Source: Bordetella parapertussis (GTDB taxonomy: Bacteria > Bacteroidota > Bacteroidia > Chitinophagales > Chitinophagaceae). Taken from it: a stretch of DNA of 64,000 nt. This document shows positions 45,140 through 53,852 of the stretch, piece by piece. The stretch lies in assembly GCA_943331005.2 (NCBI GenBank), contig CALQJX020000019.1, positions 1 to 64,000 on the forward strand. The letters run 5' to 3'. Each line of letters begins with the position of its first letter. Positions within the stretch are counted from its first letter, which is position 1. The position numbers were made by a program, and so were the translations under genes. Under the pieces are notes generated by a model, which saw nothing but the letters and a program-made list of their open reading frames with translations, was not told the DNA's origin and did no database searches.

Positions 45140-45147
45140 CAAATATA
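45140..45147 (-). promoter_or_regulatory. -7 box TATATTTG (minus strand) for the LolA-like gene
   Basis: Plus-strand CAAATATA, reverse complement of TAnnTTTG, 30 nt before the ATG at 45109. Confidence 0.5.
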
Positions 45148-45302
45148 CTATGGTAAGATAGTCAGGTAATTGGCTATGAGAATGGTTCTTGTAATGACTG
45201 TATAGAAGTTATTTATTCTGTGAAACTACTTTAAGTATTCATTTTTACAATTTACTGACAATTAAAGAATCAATATCAATAGATGCTGTAATTGTCATGA
45301 AG

Positions 45303-45310
45303 TAGATTTG
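45303..45310 (+). promoter_or_regulatory. -7 box TAGATTTG for the TolB-like gene
   Basis: Exact consensus ending 7 nt before the ATG at 45318. Confidence 0.6.
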
Positions 45311-45317
45311 CCGGAAT

Positions 45318-46421
45318 ATGAAGATTCATAAGGTACTAACCATTGGTTTATCGATAGTTTGTTGCAATTCAGCTATGGCACAGCCGGCAACTTCCCCCGC
45401 TACCGGGTCTGAAAAAGATACTAAACTGGAATATAAAGACGAGAAGCATTTCAAAAATATGCGCCAGCTCACTTTCGGTGGCGATAATGCCGAAGCTTAT
45501 TTCGGTTTCGATAATGAGCATGTTACCTTTCAGCGCACCAATAATAAGGAAGGCGTGGAATGCGACCAGATATTTTATGGAAGTATACCAAAGTCAGGCA
45601 AAGGAAAATTCAACTATAAGCTGGTAAGTACCGGCAAGGGTAGAACAACCTGTGCCTACCTCATGCCCGACAAAAAGCATTTCCTTTATGCATCTACCCA
45701 CCTCGTAGCAGATACATGTCCACCGGTGCCGGATAGGAACAAGATCAAGAAATATGTATGGCCGATCTATGAAGGTTACGACATATTCGTAGCAGATTTC
45801 AAAGGAAAGATCACCAAGCAGCTTACCAATTCTCCGGGTTATGATGCTGAAGGTACTATTTCACCCGATGGAAAGAAGATCATATTCACCAGCATGCGCA
45901 ATGGCGATATGGATCTCTACACTATGAACATAGATGGTACAGATGTAAAACAGATCACCAGCACTCTGGGTTATGATGGTGGTGCCTGCTTTTCGCCAGA
46001 TGGTAAGATGATCACGTGGCGAGCATCTCGCCCAAAAACTGAAGAAGAAGCCAAAGAATACAAAGACCTGCTGGCGCAGGGATTGGTTATGCCTACCCGA
46101 ATGGAGCTTTTTGTAGCCAATGCCGATGGCAGTAACGCCCGTCAGGTTACCAACCTGGGCAGAGCCAACTGGGCCCCTGCCTTTATGCCAGACAGTAAAA
46201 GGCTCATTTTTGCTTCCAATCACGAGCATGAGCGTGGCTACCCGTTCAACCTCTATATGGTTAATCTGGATGGTACTGGTCTCGAACGTCTTTCAAACGA
46301 TAATAGTTTCGATGCCTTCCCGATGTTCAGCCCTGATGGAAAGAAACTAATCTTCAGTTCTAACCGCAACAACCATGGCAACAGAGATACAAATGTGTTC
46401 ATCTGCGATTGGGTAGACTAG
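45318..46421 (+). CDS. TolB-like beta-propeller (PD40) exported protein
   Basis: 367 residues with a signal peptide (residues 1-21, MAQ end). Several WD40-like PD40 repeats are visible: AEGTISPDGKKIIFTSMRNG, GGACFSPDGKMITWRASRP, FMPDSKRLIFASNHEHERGY, and FPMFSPDGKKLIFSSNRN. This is the family of TolB N-terminal-like periplasmic propellers. Likely periplasmic; may interact with proteins or carbohydrates. No Tol-Pal genes nearby, so it is not TolB itself. Ends with its own terminator. Confidence 0.88.
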   Translation: MKIHKVLTIGLSIVCCNSAMAQPATSPATGSEKDTKLEYKDEKHFKNMRQLTFGGDNAEAYFGFDNEHVTFQRTNNKEGVECDQIFYGSIPKSGKGKFNYKLVSTGKGRTTCAYLMPDKKHFLYASTHLVADTCPPVPDRNKIKKYVWPIYEGYDIFVADFKGKITKQLTNSPGYDAEGTISPDGKKIIFTSMRNGDMDLYTMNIDGTDVKQITSTLGYDGGACFSPDGKMITWRASRPKTEEEAKEYKDLLAQGLVMPTRMELFVANADGSNARQVTNLGRANWAPAFMPDSKRLIFASNHEHERGYPFNLYMVNLDGTGLERLSNDNSFDAFPMFSPDGKKLIFSSNRNNHGNRDTNVFICDWVD

Positions 46422-46448
46422 TGAAACAATTAATGCAAAGAATTTGTG

Positions 46449-46480
46449 ACTGTCTGTTGGGAAACTAACAGACAGTTTTT
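46449..46480. terminator. Terminator after the TolB-like gene
   Basis: ACTGTCTGTT (46449-46458) pairs with AACAGACAGT (46467-46476), 8-nt loop, followed by T residues; convergent genes on both sides. Confidence 0.85.
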
Positions 46481-46500
46481 ATTTGTAGAATACACTGACC

Positions 46501-47424
46501 TTATTTTTTAGACTTACCCGGCACCAAAACACGCAACATCTGCAGCACAACCGATAATAATATCAGGCTCATACCGGCAAGAAAACCACTGTTCAGCTTT
46601 GTTGTGCCATCCAGAAATATGATATCTCTGTTCTCGTTGTAAAACAGAAAAGCAAGTAATATACCATATACAGGCTCCAGGTTCACAGACAGTGTTGCTG
46701 TAAAAGATGTTAGCTTTTTCAGTGCATTAAGCGATAATGACTGTGCCCATACAGTGCAGCAAAGACTCAGAACTACCAACCATATCCAGTCATTATGTAT
46801 CCAGCTACCTGAGATGTTTGGTATGAAATTGGTGTCTGGTTTGTAGTAAAATACCAATGGCAGAAGCAGGGTTATAAAAATCCAACCGGTGGTCATTTCA
46901 TAAAATACCATGGTACGGGCAGGGTATTTTGCTGCTATCTGCTTGTTGAATACTGTAAATACCGAACTGAGCAAAGCAGCTACTATACCCGATAATATTC
47001 CCCAGCCATAGAACTGCTGGAAACGGTATATAAGATATACGCCCAGTATGGCCAACGATCCCAACAGCAGTTCCTTAAAGTCGTGTTTGCCCTTATTTAT
47101 AATAGGATCTACAAGTGGGGTGAAAATACTTGCGGTAGAAAGGCAAACGAGTGCAATAGATACATTGGCCAGTTTTATAGAGCCGTAAAAAGCAACCCAG
47201 TGCAGCCCCATAAGCACACCAATAAGTGCCATCAGCAGCATATGTTTTCTGGGGATGGCTACCCATTGTTTTCTATAAAAAAGGATCACTGCCATGAATA
47301 CAGCAGTAAGTAACATACGGTACCAGACCAGTACAGGTGCGTCCAGAGATATGGCTCTGCCTAGTACACCGGTAAAACCCCACAGCAATACCGCCGCATG
47401 CATTTGTATCAATGCTTTTTTCAT
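46501..47424 (-). CDS. EamA/DMT-superfamily transporter
   Basis: 307 residues, about ten hydrophobic segments arranged as two EamA halves (MHAAVLLWGFTGVLGRAISL near the start; SVNLEPVYGILLAFLFYNE near residue 255). Inner-membrane metabolite or drug exporter; substrate unknown. Its ATG overlaps by 4 nt the stop codon of the frameshifted kinase gene upstream; without that frameshift the gap would be about 54 nt. Confidence 0.88.
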   Translation of the reverse strand: MKKALIQMHAAVLLWGFTGVLGRAISLDAPVLVWYRMLLTAVFMAVILFYRKQWVAIPRKHMLLMALIGVLMGLHWVAFYGSIKLANVSIALVCLSTASIFTPLVDPIINKGKHDFKELLLGSLAILGVYLIYRFQQFYGWGILSGIVAALLSSVFTVFNKQIAAKYPARTMVFYEMTTGWIFITLLLPLVFYYKPDTNFIPNISGSWIHNDWIWLVVLSLCCTVWAQSLSLNALKKLTSFTATLSVNLEPVYGILLAFLFYNENRDIIFLDGTTKLNSGFLAGMSLILLSVVLQMLRVLVPGKSKK

Positions 47425-48788
47425 GACGGGGGCAAATGTAGGCAGTTATTCGGGGAAAACATTACAGGCAGCAACAGGTCATGCAAGAGGTAAAGAGAAA
47501 TAGAAGGTACTGCTTTGCCTGGTATACTTTCGAACCAGATGCGGCCATGCTGCGCCTCAATAAATTCCTTGCACATCAGCAAGCCAAGCCCTATTCCTTT
47601 TTCGTTATTTGTGCCAAATGTAGATTGTGTTTTAAGGGTAAAAAGCTCTTTCTTCTTTTCTTCGGTCATACCTATACCATTATCCCTGATACTTAAAACC
47701 GCTTCTTTTCCCTGTATTTGTCCTTTTATAAAGATCTTGCCACCGTTTGGTGTGAATTTTATAGCATTGTTGAAAAGGTTTCGTACTATAATTTTCAGCA
47801 TATCCTCATCGCATACCACAAAAATATCTTTATCTACTTCTATACTGATTATAATTTCTTTCCTGTCGGCGATAAGTGATTTACGTTCAGATACGTTTTC
47901 AAGAAAAGTATACAGATCAAGGTTTACAGGATTTATCTGTATGCCCTGTATCTGTGATTTCGACCATGCAAGCAGATTACCCAACAGATCTGATGTGTAT
48001 TTTGTCTGTTCCAACATATGCCCCTGTATCTCTTTCTTATCTTCTTCAGACAGGTCAAACTCAGAAAGCATGGTAAGATACTCCCTTATAGATTCCAGTG
48101 GTGCTTTCAGGTCGTGAGAAACTATTGAGAAGATCTTATTTTTTTCATTGTTTACCCTTTCCAGTTCTTTATTCTTTTGAGAAATTGCCAAGGCTCTTTC
48201 ATCGGCAAGAATGCGCTTTTGATCGTAATAGTTGCGCATATAATTTGTTACGGCATATATGAATACCAAAGACATTATGGCAGTAGTGGCCATGTCCATA
48301 AAACGAGCGGCCTTGCTGGGGTATGCGTTGGGGATAGAATTTGGGAAGTAGTATTCGAATGTAAGTAAGGAAACAACTAAAGCCAGATGTATGAAAATGA
48401 AAACAAGATGGTACGGTGGCTTGGTGAGCAGCGCTATAAACATAAGCGTAATGCTGAAAAGACATAGGGTTGGGCCGTTTATGCCTTCATTATAAAAGTA
48501 ATTCAGCGCCAGAGCTACATAACAACAAACAATAAATATTAATACAGAAATTTTATACTTTCTTTCGAATCTGGAGAAATAGTACATAACTCCGAGAATT
48601 GCCATGATTACAGATATAACTACAGACATAAAAGACTGCACTATATACAAATCGAAAACAAGACTGAAGATCAGTAGTGAGAATGCTATAAAACAGACAT
48701 AATTGAATGCCCTGTGTTCCATTGTAAACTCTTCAGGGTCGCCGACGAGTTTATTCCAGAAAGATTTTTTAAGGGCTATAATATTCAT
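47421..48788 (-). CDS. Sensor histidine kinase, likely frameshifted at its 3' end
   Basis: 455 residues as read. Six hydrophobic segments between residues ~28 and 185, coiled linker (LAISQKNKELERVNNEKNKI), HisKA with phospho-acceptor His in FSIVSHDLKAPLESI (~220), and HATPase with NAIKFTPNGG, DNGIGMT and GIGLGLLMCKEFIEAQHGRI. After IWFESIPGK the reading frame departs from the family: the neighbouring frame continues SSTFYFSLPLA and stops at TGA 47481-47479, exactly the ending expected. A single missing base near 47511-47516 (GGC read as GC) explains this. The present frame instead adds about 25 unrelated residues to 47421. The catalytic core is intact, so the protein may still work. No partner regulator gene adjoins. 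Confidence 0.85.
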   Translation of the reverse strand: MNIIALKKSFWNKLVGDPEEFTMEHRAFNYVCFIAFSLLIFSLVFDLYIVQSFMSVVISVIMAILGVMYYFSRFERKYKISVLIFIVCCYVALALNYFYNEGINGPTLCLFSITLMFIALLTKPPYHLVFIFIHLALVVSLLTFEYYFPNSIPNAYPSKAARFMDMATTAIMSLVFIYAVTNYMRNYYDQKRILADERALAISQKNKELERVNNEKNKIFSIVSHDLKAPLESIREYLTMLSEFDLSEEDKKEIQGHMLEQTKYTSDLLGNLLAWSKSQIQGIQINPVNLDLYTFLENVSERKSLIADRKEIIISIEVDKDIFVVCDEDMLKIIVRNLFNNAIKFTPNGGKIFIKGQIQGKEAVLSIRDNGIGMTEEKKKELFTLKTQSTFGTNNEKGIGLGLLMCKEFIEAQHGRIWFESIPGKAVPSISLYLLHDLLLPVMFSPNNCLHLPPS

Positions 48789-48993
48789 GTGTTGTTTTTA
48801 GCATATGCTGACCAGGCAAGCTAGGGTAAAAAACAAAACTCGATTACAGGCGTAAATAATTTATGTAAAGTTAATGTATTGAAAACAGACATACAAATGC
48901 TATTAAAATTAACGTTTTGTTATTTGTCAAAACTCATCAATACAGATAATTTATAGGTTACTGATTTGTACTGAAATAACGAGTGCAATCAAC

Positions 48994-49001
48994 TATTTTT
49001 G
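48994..49001 (+). promoter_or_regulatory. -7 box TATTTTTG for anmK
   Basis: Exact consensus ending 4 nt before the ATG; a TTTG at 48965-48968 may be the -33 element (25-bp spacer). Confidence 0.58.
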
Positions 49002-49005
49002 TGGT

Positions 49006-50091
49006 ATGGTTTATAAGGTGATCGGCTTGATGTCGGGTAGCTCTCTCGATGGATTAGATATTGCTCATGTGCAACTGGAAGAGGTTAGGGGGCAATGGAG
49101 TTTTAGTATTTTACATGCAGACTGCATAGCATATAACGAACAACTCACCAATCAACTCAAGAATGCTGCCAACATGAGTGTGGCAGACTTTTTGAAGTTA
49201 GATACATCATATGGTCATTATCTTGGCACACAGGTAAAAGCATTTATAGATAATTTCGACCTCGAACATCAGGTACATTTTATAGTTTCTCATGGTCATA
49301 CCGTTTTTCATGACCCGCAAAGCCATACCACCTACCAGATAGGAAAGGGCGCTAATATTGCAGCAGTTACTGAATTACCTGTTATCAACGATCTCAGAGC
49401 TATTGATGTGGCTCTTGGAGGTCAGGGAGCACCTATAGTCCCTATAGGTGATAAGTTGCTTTTTGGTGAATATGATTTTTTATTAAATATAGGTGGCATT
49501 GCTAACATTACCTTCCAGAATACCGCCACCGGTTCTTTGGCATTTGATGTTTGTCCTGCAAATCAGGTACTGAATTCATTGGCATTAAGAGCTGGTAAAA
49601 ATATGGACGAGGGTGGAGCAATGGCTGCCGCAGGTTCTGTAATACCAGCATTATTACAGTTGCAGAATGACAATGTTTACTACAGTCAGCAAGCACCAAA
49701 ATCGCTGAGCAATGAGGCTGCAATGCATATAGCAACAGCCCTTATTAATAGTAATGATCATTCTACCAATGATCTGTTACATACCGCTTGTGTTCATATT
49801 GCTACTATGGTGGCCAATGCAGTGAAGCAATATGGTGCTGATAAAGAAAACATGACCATGCTGGTTACCGGTGGAGGTGCCTTTAATACTTTCCTTGTGC
49901 ACATGTTGCAGCAACAGCTCAATTCAATGCAAGTCAATGTTGTGGTGCCGGATGCGGATGTTGTTCATTACAAAGAAGCGGTTATAATGGCGCTTATTGG
50001 TGTACTGAGATGGAGGGAAGATGTAAATGTGCTGAGTAGTGTAACCGATGCCAGTAAGGATAGTGTAGGTGGTTGTTTGTGGTTTTCATAA
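49006..50091 (+). CDS. anmK: Anhydro-N-acetylmuramic acid kinase
   Basis: 361 residues. Starts VYKVIGLMSGSSLDGLDIAH, the AnmK N-terminal signature with the ATP phosphate loop; further motifs ELPVINDLRAIDVALGGQGA, PIVPIGDKLLF, LLNIGGIANITF and LVTGGGAFNTFL. It cleaves and phosphorylates 1,6-anhydro-MurNAc to MurNAc-6-phosphate in peptidoglycan recycling. Cytoplasmic. The gene is monocistronic or runs into the small membrane protein gene 34 nt downstream. Confidence 0.95.
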   Translation: MVYKVIGLMSGSSLDGLDIAHVQLEEVRGQWSFSILHADCIAYNEQLTNQLKNAANMSVADFLKLDTSYGHYLGTQVKAFIDNFDLEHQVHFIVSHGHTVFHDPQSHTTYQIGKGANIAAVTELPVINDLRAIDVALGGQGAPIVPIGDKLLFGEYDFLLNIGGIANITFQNTATGSLAFDVCPANQVLNSLALRAGKNMDEGGAMAAAGSVIPALLQLQNDNVYYSQQAPKSLSNEAAMHIATALINSNDHSTNDLLHTACVHIATMVANAVKQYGADKENMTMLVTGGGAFNTFLVHMLQQQLNSMQVNVVVPDADVVHYKEAVIMALIGVLRWREDVNVLSSVTDASKDSVGGCLWFS

Positions 50092-50125
50092 CAGGATACT
50101 GTATATTTGATAGGTATCATACAAT

Positions 50126-50524
50126 ATGAAACAACTTATAATTTTACTAATTATCAATTTGTTGTTCGCGCCACAGCCTGCACATGCAGGTTTTATCATG
50201 AAGCACAATGCGGTAGTTATCAACAATACTGTCTCTGCATTGGAAACCAGGAGCATAGTGCCTGAGCAAAAAAACAGCACTGAGCACTTTCCTGCAAAAA
50301 ACTATAGTTGTTTCAACAGAGTAAGCTGGGTAGGGTATGCGGCACTAATATCGGCAGTAGTTGGTCTGTTTGTGCCTGCGTTCAGTATCATCACCATACT
50401 ATTCGGCATATTGGGTATGACCCGTGGCTGCAGGGCCGACAGGTTGGCTACATTGGCTATGATAGTGGGAATAGGGGAACTGGTGCTGTTCTTACTTACC
50501 AATTCTGCTGTACTGGTTCTCTGA
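50126..50524 (+). CDS. Small membrane protein with DUF4190-like tail
   Basis: 132 residues. N-terminal signal/anchor (residues 1-20, AHAGF end), a ~50-residue polar region, then two membrane helices (about 68-93 and 108-130) separated by GMTRGCRADRLATLAMIVGI, a pattern similar to DUF4190-type proteins, where a short basic loop joins two helices. Function unknown. 34 nt after anmK, 12 nt from the convergent gene. Confidence 0.65.
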   Translation: MKQLIILLIINLLFAPQPAHAGFIMKHNAVVINNTVSALETRSIVPEQKNSTEHFPAKNYSCFNRVSWVGYAALISAVVGLFVPAFSIITILFGILGMTRGCRADRLATLAMIVGIGELVLFLLTNSAVLVL

Positions 50525-50536
50525 TCAATTCAGGGT

Positions 50537-51436
50537 TCAGACTTTCTCTTTGTATCTGTAGCGAACAATTTTGCTGTTTTTTGAGGTAGCTATAGAAATA
50601 GCACAGTTTACATTATTTGTAAAGGTGTATTCATAATCCTTACACTCTGCATCATTCAGCTTTAGTATGTTACGTTGAATGACTCTTTTTATATATGTAT
50701 TTCTTGTAGCCGGATTTACCTTCTCCACTGTCCCAACCGGCATAATAGCAAAACACTTCAGCGGCACATTACCTGCCGGTTCCGGAAACTTCTTGGTCAC
50801 CTTGAATTCAGGAAAGTACACAGATCGTTCTTTTACTTTGCCATTATCGCCATAAGTAAATGTTTCTACATGAATGATGTCCTTGTTGTTATCATTCATT
50901 CGCACCTCTTTATACATTACGTTCTTACTGTCATAATACATTTTAGTGAAGAACTCTATCTTGTTATTGTAAAAGGAGCTTTCTGTTACTACTGTTTCTC
51001 CTGTTTTCTTATCTATAGCATAGTCATATTGTTTGCGATAATTGCTGCCATTAACCCGATTGTCCCGGTAATGCATGGTCTTGCGGTTCTTATCATCGTA
51101 TCGCCATTCATTCACTTCCTGCAATGCTTCGTGTTTATACTCTTCTGTTTTAACCAATTGTTTCTTGGGACTAAAGTAGTTGACAGATTTATAGAAAGCA
51201 TTCTCCCTGTGTCTGAAAGTCTCAGTCATTGTAACCATACTATCGGTGGTTACAAAGGTCTTGGCGCTATCTATCGGATTGATTCGGGCACTGTCTGTAT
51301 GAGTATAATTATAGCTATATTCATGAATGATCATGACTGTATTATACGTCTTGAAACCTGCTTTGAAGGTATTTTGAGCCAATGCTCCTGAAGCTATTGA
51401 AGTAGCAAATATTAATAACAGTGATCTGATCTTCAT
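50537..51436 (-). CDS. Exported protein of unknown function
   Basis: 299 residues with signal peptide MKIRSLLLIFATSIASGALA. Rich in Lys, Asn, Tyr and Thr; several YD/YDDKNRKT, YDYAIDKKTGE, YYDSKNVMYKEV-type beta-hairpin segments suggest a repeat-like beta structure similar to tyrosine-aspartate repeats, without clear periodicity. No family recognised. Likely periplasmic or outer-membrane associated. Monocistronic. Confidence 0.65.
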   Translation of the reverse strand: MKIRSLLLIFATSIASGALAQNTFKAGFKTYNTVMIIHEYSYNYTHTDSARINPIDSAKTFVTTDSMVTMTETFRHRENAFYKSVNYFSPKKQLVKTEEYKHEALQEVNEWRYDDKNRKTMHYRDNRVNGSNYRKQYDYAIDKKTGETVVTESSFYNNKIEFFTKMYYDSKNVMYKEVRMNDNNKDIIHVETFTYGDNGKVKERSVYFPEFKVTKKFPEPAGNVPLKCFAIMPVGTVEKVNPATRNTYIKRVIQRNILKLNDAECKDYEYTFTNNVNCAISIATSKNSKIVRYRYKEKV

Positions 51437-51628
51437 TTACGGTATTGATCGGCTTTACAAAATATGTTACAAGGTAAATATGCCTTTCAGATAATTACTG
51501 ATTTTTTAATAACATGATGTGGATATAGTGCAGTAGATTTCTAAGTAATTGATAACCAACTACAGCCATGTTTATTATTGGCATATTGCACTGTTGCTGT
51601 AATTTGCAGGTTCAGCAACAATAGACCC

Positions 51629-52168
51629 ATGAATCTGAATGAAAGAAAAGTAGTGTTGTATATAGCACAGAGCGCAGACGGATATATTGCAAGAGAAGAT
51701 GGCAGCCTCGATTGGCTGAATGTAGTTGAGAAAGCTGGTGAAGATTATGGCTATGCTGACTTTGTGGAAACAGTAGATACTGTGATGATGGGCAGAAAGA
51801 CCTATGATAAGGTTTTGAGTTTTGGTATCGATTTTCCGCACAAAGGGCGTAAATGTTATGTGTGGTCTGCAAGTAGAACCGGTAGCGACGAAAACGTAAC
51901 TTACTTCAATAGCGACCTGAAAGAACTAATATTGAAATTGAAGAATGAACCCGGGAAGGACATTTTTATAGATGGAGGTGCCGCTCTGATAACCGAATTA
52001 ATGAAACTAGATCTGATAGATCGCTATATTCTTTCTGTAATTCCTGTCTTCATTGGTAGTGGTATCCGGTTATTCAAGGATTCAGGAAATGAGTTAGGAT
52101 TAGAACTGGCAAGGTGTAGCAGTTTCCCATCCGGACTGGTGCAGTTGTGGTACAACAGAAAAAGGTGA
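51629..52168 (+). CDS. Dihydrofolate reductase family protein (RibD C-terminal-like)
   Basis: 179 residues from ATG 51629 (MNLNERKVVLYIAQSADGYI); the frame is open further upstream but without a good start. Motifs: LYIAQSADGYIAREDGSLDW, VDTVMMGRKTYDKVL, DIFIDGGAALITELMKLDLI, IPVFIGSGIRLF. These match YyaP/YwjB-type NADPH-dependent reductases related to RibD and DHFR. Exact substrate unknown. Confidence 0.88.
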   Translation: MNLNERKVVLYIAQSADGYIAREDGSLDWLNVVEKAGEDYGYADFVETVDTVMMGRKTYDKVLSFGIDFPHKGRKCYVWSASRTGSDENVTYFNSDLKELILKLKNEPGKDIFIDGGAALITELMKLDLIDRYILSVIPVFIGSGIRLFKDSGNELGLELARCSSFPSGLVQLWYNRKR

Positions 52169-52179
52169 CCGATACTATT

Positions 52180-52187
52180 TATCTTTG
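52180..52187 (+). promoter_or_regulatory. -7 box TATCTTTG for the 52191 gene pair
   Basis: Exact consensus, ending 3 nt before ATG 52191. A TTG at 52185 that extends the frame lies inside the box and is rejected. Confidence 0.58.
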
Positions 52188-52190
52188 AGC

Positions 52191-52577
52191 ATGAAAAGTT
52201 GGGTATTACTGGCTATGGTTGCGGCAGCTATACTGACTGCTGCCTTACGCTATATAGACAAACCTGCACAGGAAGCTAACAATATAGAAATAGAAGCATT
52301 ACAGCACAGCCTATCGCCGCTTACTACAATTTTACCGGTAGGTACCAACATTGGTTGCGATCTGATAGGTGTAAAAACAGAGGTATTTCTATGGACCCGA
52401 TATATACTTGCACCAAGATATATACCATATAAGCCCAATGTACAACCTGATACCTGCATCGCAATATGTTCCTTTAATACAGCTGACAGCTTGCTACAAC
52501 AGAAAATGGCAGGTAGAACCATTATCTGGTCCGCAAAAGACAATTCCTATCACTATTATCTCACCTGCAGCAAATAA
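52191..52577 (+). CDS. Small exported/membrane-anchored protein of unknown function
   Basis: 128 residues from ATG 52191. Membrane anchor or signal at residues 3-20 (WVLLAMVAAAILTAALRYI), then a polar domain with three Cys (NIGCDLIG, DTCIAICSF) and repeated Tyr/Pro (RYIPYKPNVQP). No family recognised. Five nt upstream of the GT-C-like gene, so the pair probably forms an operon; a periplasmic helper to that membrane protein is a guess. Confidence 0.62.
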   Translation: MKSWVLLAMVAAAILTAALRYIDKPAQEANNIEIEALQHSLSPLTTILPVGTNIGCDLIGVKTEVFLWTRYILAPRYIPYKPNVQPDTCIAICSFNTADSLLQQKMAGRTIIWSAKDNSYHYYLTCSK

Positions 52578-52582
52578 GAGTC

Positions 52583-53800
52583 ATGCAAAAAGGTAGTTTT
52601 CATATCATTACAGCAGGTCTGACGGCAGGTTTCATTAGTACACTCTATTTTCTGATGCTAATGGCAGGAGTTCCATTCTTGGTAATTGTACCTGTTATCT
52701 TCAGTACACTATCTCTGGCAATCTGGTATTTGCTGAAATCAGAAAAAGATAAGGAAGATATTTTGCCTTTATTCCGCTTCAAACATCTGTTACTGGGTGT
52801 CGGCCTCATATACATAGTGTTGCACGTTTATCCTTTAGCAGAGAAGTATGGTTCGTGGGATGCATGGTCCATATGGAACTACCATGCCCGTTTTCTGGCC
52901 CATCCCGAATACTGGCAGAAACTAACCTGGTACAGGATCTGTCATCCCGACTATCCTATGCTGATGCCGGGGTTTGCTGGCTTCTTTGCTAAACTTACAT
53001 CTATCGCTAACATTGAATTGTTCTCATTTATTTTCAGTTTCGCCTTTACTTTATTCATACCAGTACTTATCTATCTGGAACTGGCACCTAAGAGTTTATT
53101 GGTAGGTGGTGCAGCATTCGTTATGTTGGCCGGCAATCATTCTTTTCTTTCCGAAGGTGTTTCTCAATATGCCGATACGCCACTGGCTTTCTTTTTCCTT
53201 TCATCCATGATCTCAGTAAAATATGTTTCAGCGCATTATAAATATGTGCTGCTTACGGCATGTAGTCTTGGCTGTTGTTTATGGACCAAGAATGAGGGAG
53301 TGATCCTGGTGCCTATATTTGTTTTCTTTTATTACAGGGAGCTGTTTTTTAATGGTAACTGGAAATACTTCTTAGCTGGTATCAGTATTCCTTTGGCTGC
53401 ATTGGTTTGGTACAAGACAGGTTATGCTCCTCCCAATGGTATGATAGCTGAACAATCAGGAAAGACCATTGCTCAATTATCAGAAACCATCAGATATGAG
53501 ATGATCCTGGACTCATTTTTGAAGAATATTAAAGAACATTTTAGCTATATAAAGGTAATTGGCGCATTTTACCTGTTCTCCATTCTGTTTGTAAAAAAAG
53601 ACGCCGACAAGCAATTCTTAATGTTGCTATGCTGCTTCGTGGCTTATTTTATGGTCTATGTAGTTTCTGTTGAAGACCTTAAATGGCATCTGTTTACCTC
53701 TCAAAACAGACTGATGCACCAGTTGATGCCTGCACTTTTGTATGTGATGTGCTGCAGAATTGTAGCTGTTTCGCCACGTCAGTCTGTTTATACCTTCTAA
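52583..53800 (+). CDS. Multi-pass membrane protein, GT-C glycosyltransferase-like
   Basis: 405 residues with about ten hydrophobic segments. After the second helix, a periplasmic loop reads YGSWDAWSIWNYHARFLAHP and then YPMLMPGFAGF, similar in style to the first loop of GT-C (PMT/ArnT-like) transferases, where acidic residues bind the lipid-linked sugar donor. The family is uncertain. It could instead be a general polymer-export or DUF protein. Operon with the small upstream gene. Confidence 0.62.
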   Translation: MQKGSFHIITAGLTAGFISTLYFLMLMAGVPFLVIVPVIFSTLSLAIWYLLKSEKDKEDILPLFRFKHLLLGVGLIYIVLHVYPLAEKYGSWDAWSIWNYHARFLAHPEYWQKLTWYRICHPDYPMLMPGFAGFFAKLTSIANIELFSFIFSFAFTLFIPVLIYLELAPKSLLVGGAAFVMLAGNHSFLSEGVSQYADTPLAFFFLSSMISVKYVSAHYKYVLLTACSLGCCLWTKNEGVILVPIFVFFYYRELFFNGNWKYFLAGISIPLAALVWYKTGYAPPNGMIAEQSGKTIAQLSETIRYEMILDSFLKNIKEHFSYIKVIGAFYLFSILFVKKDADKQFLMLLCCFVAYFMVYVVSVEDLKWHLFTSQNRLMHQLMPALLYVMCCRIVAVSPRQSVYTF

Positions 53801-53806
53801 ACGCTG

Positions 53807-53814
53807 TACATTTG
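53807..53814 (+). promoter_or_regulatory. -7 box TACATTTG for thiL
   Basis: Exact consensus, 38 nt before the ATG at 53853, just after the stop of the preceding gene. Confidence 0.58.
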
Positions 53815-53852
53815 CACAGCATAAAACAATGATTTTAATTCAATATATATAA

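Noticed and set aside
47421..47525. Programmed ribosomal frameshift in the kinase gene
   Set aside because: No slippery heptamer plus downstream structure is apparent; a simple one-base loss is the more economical explanation.
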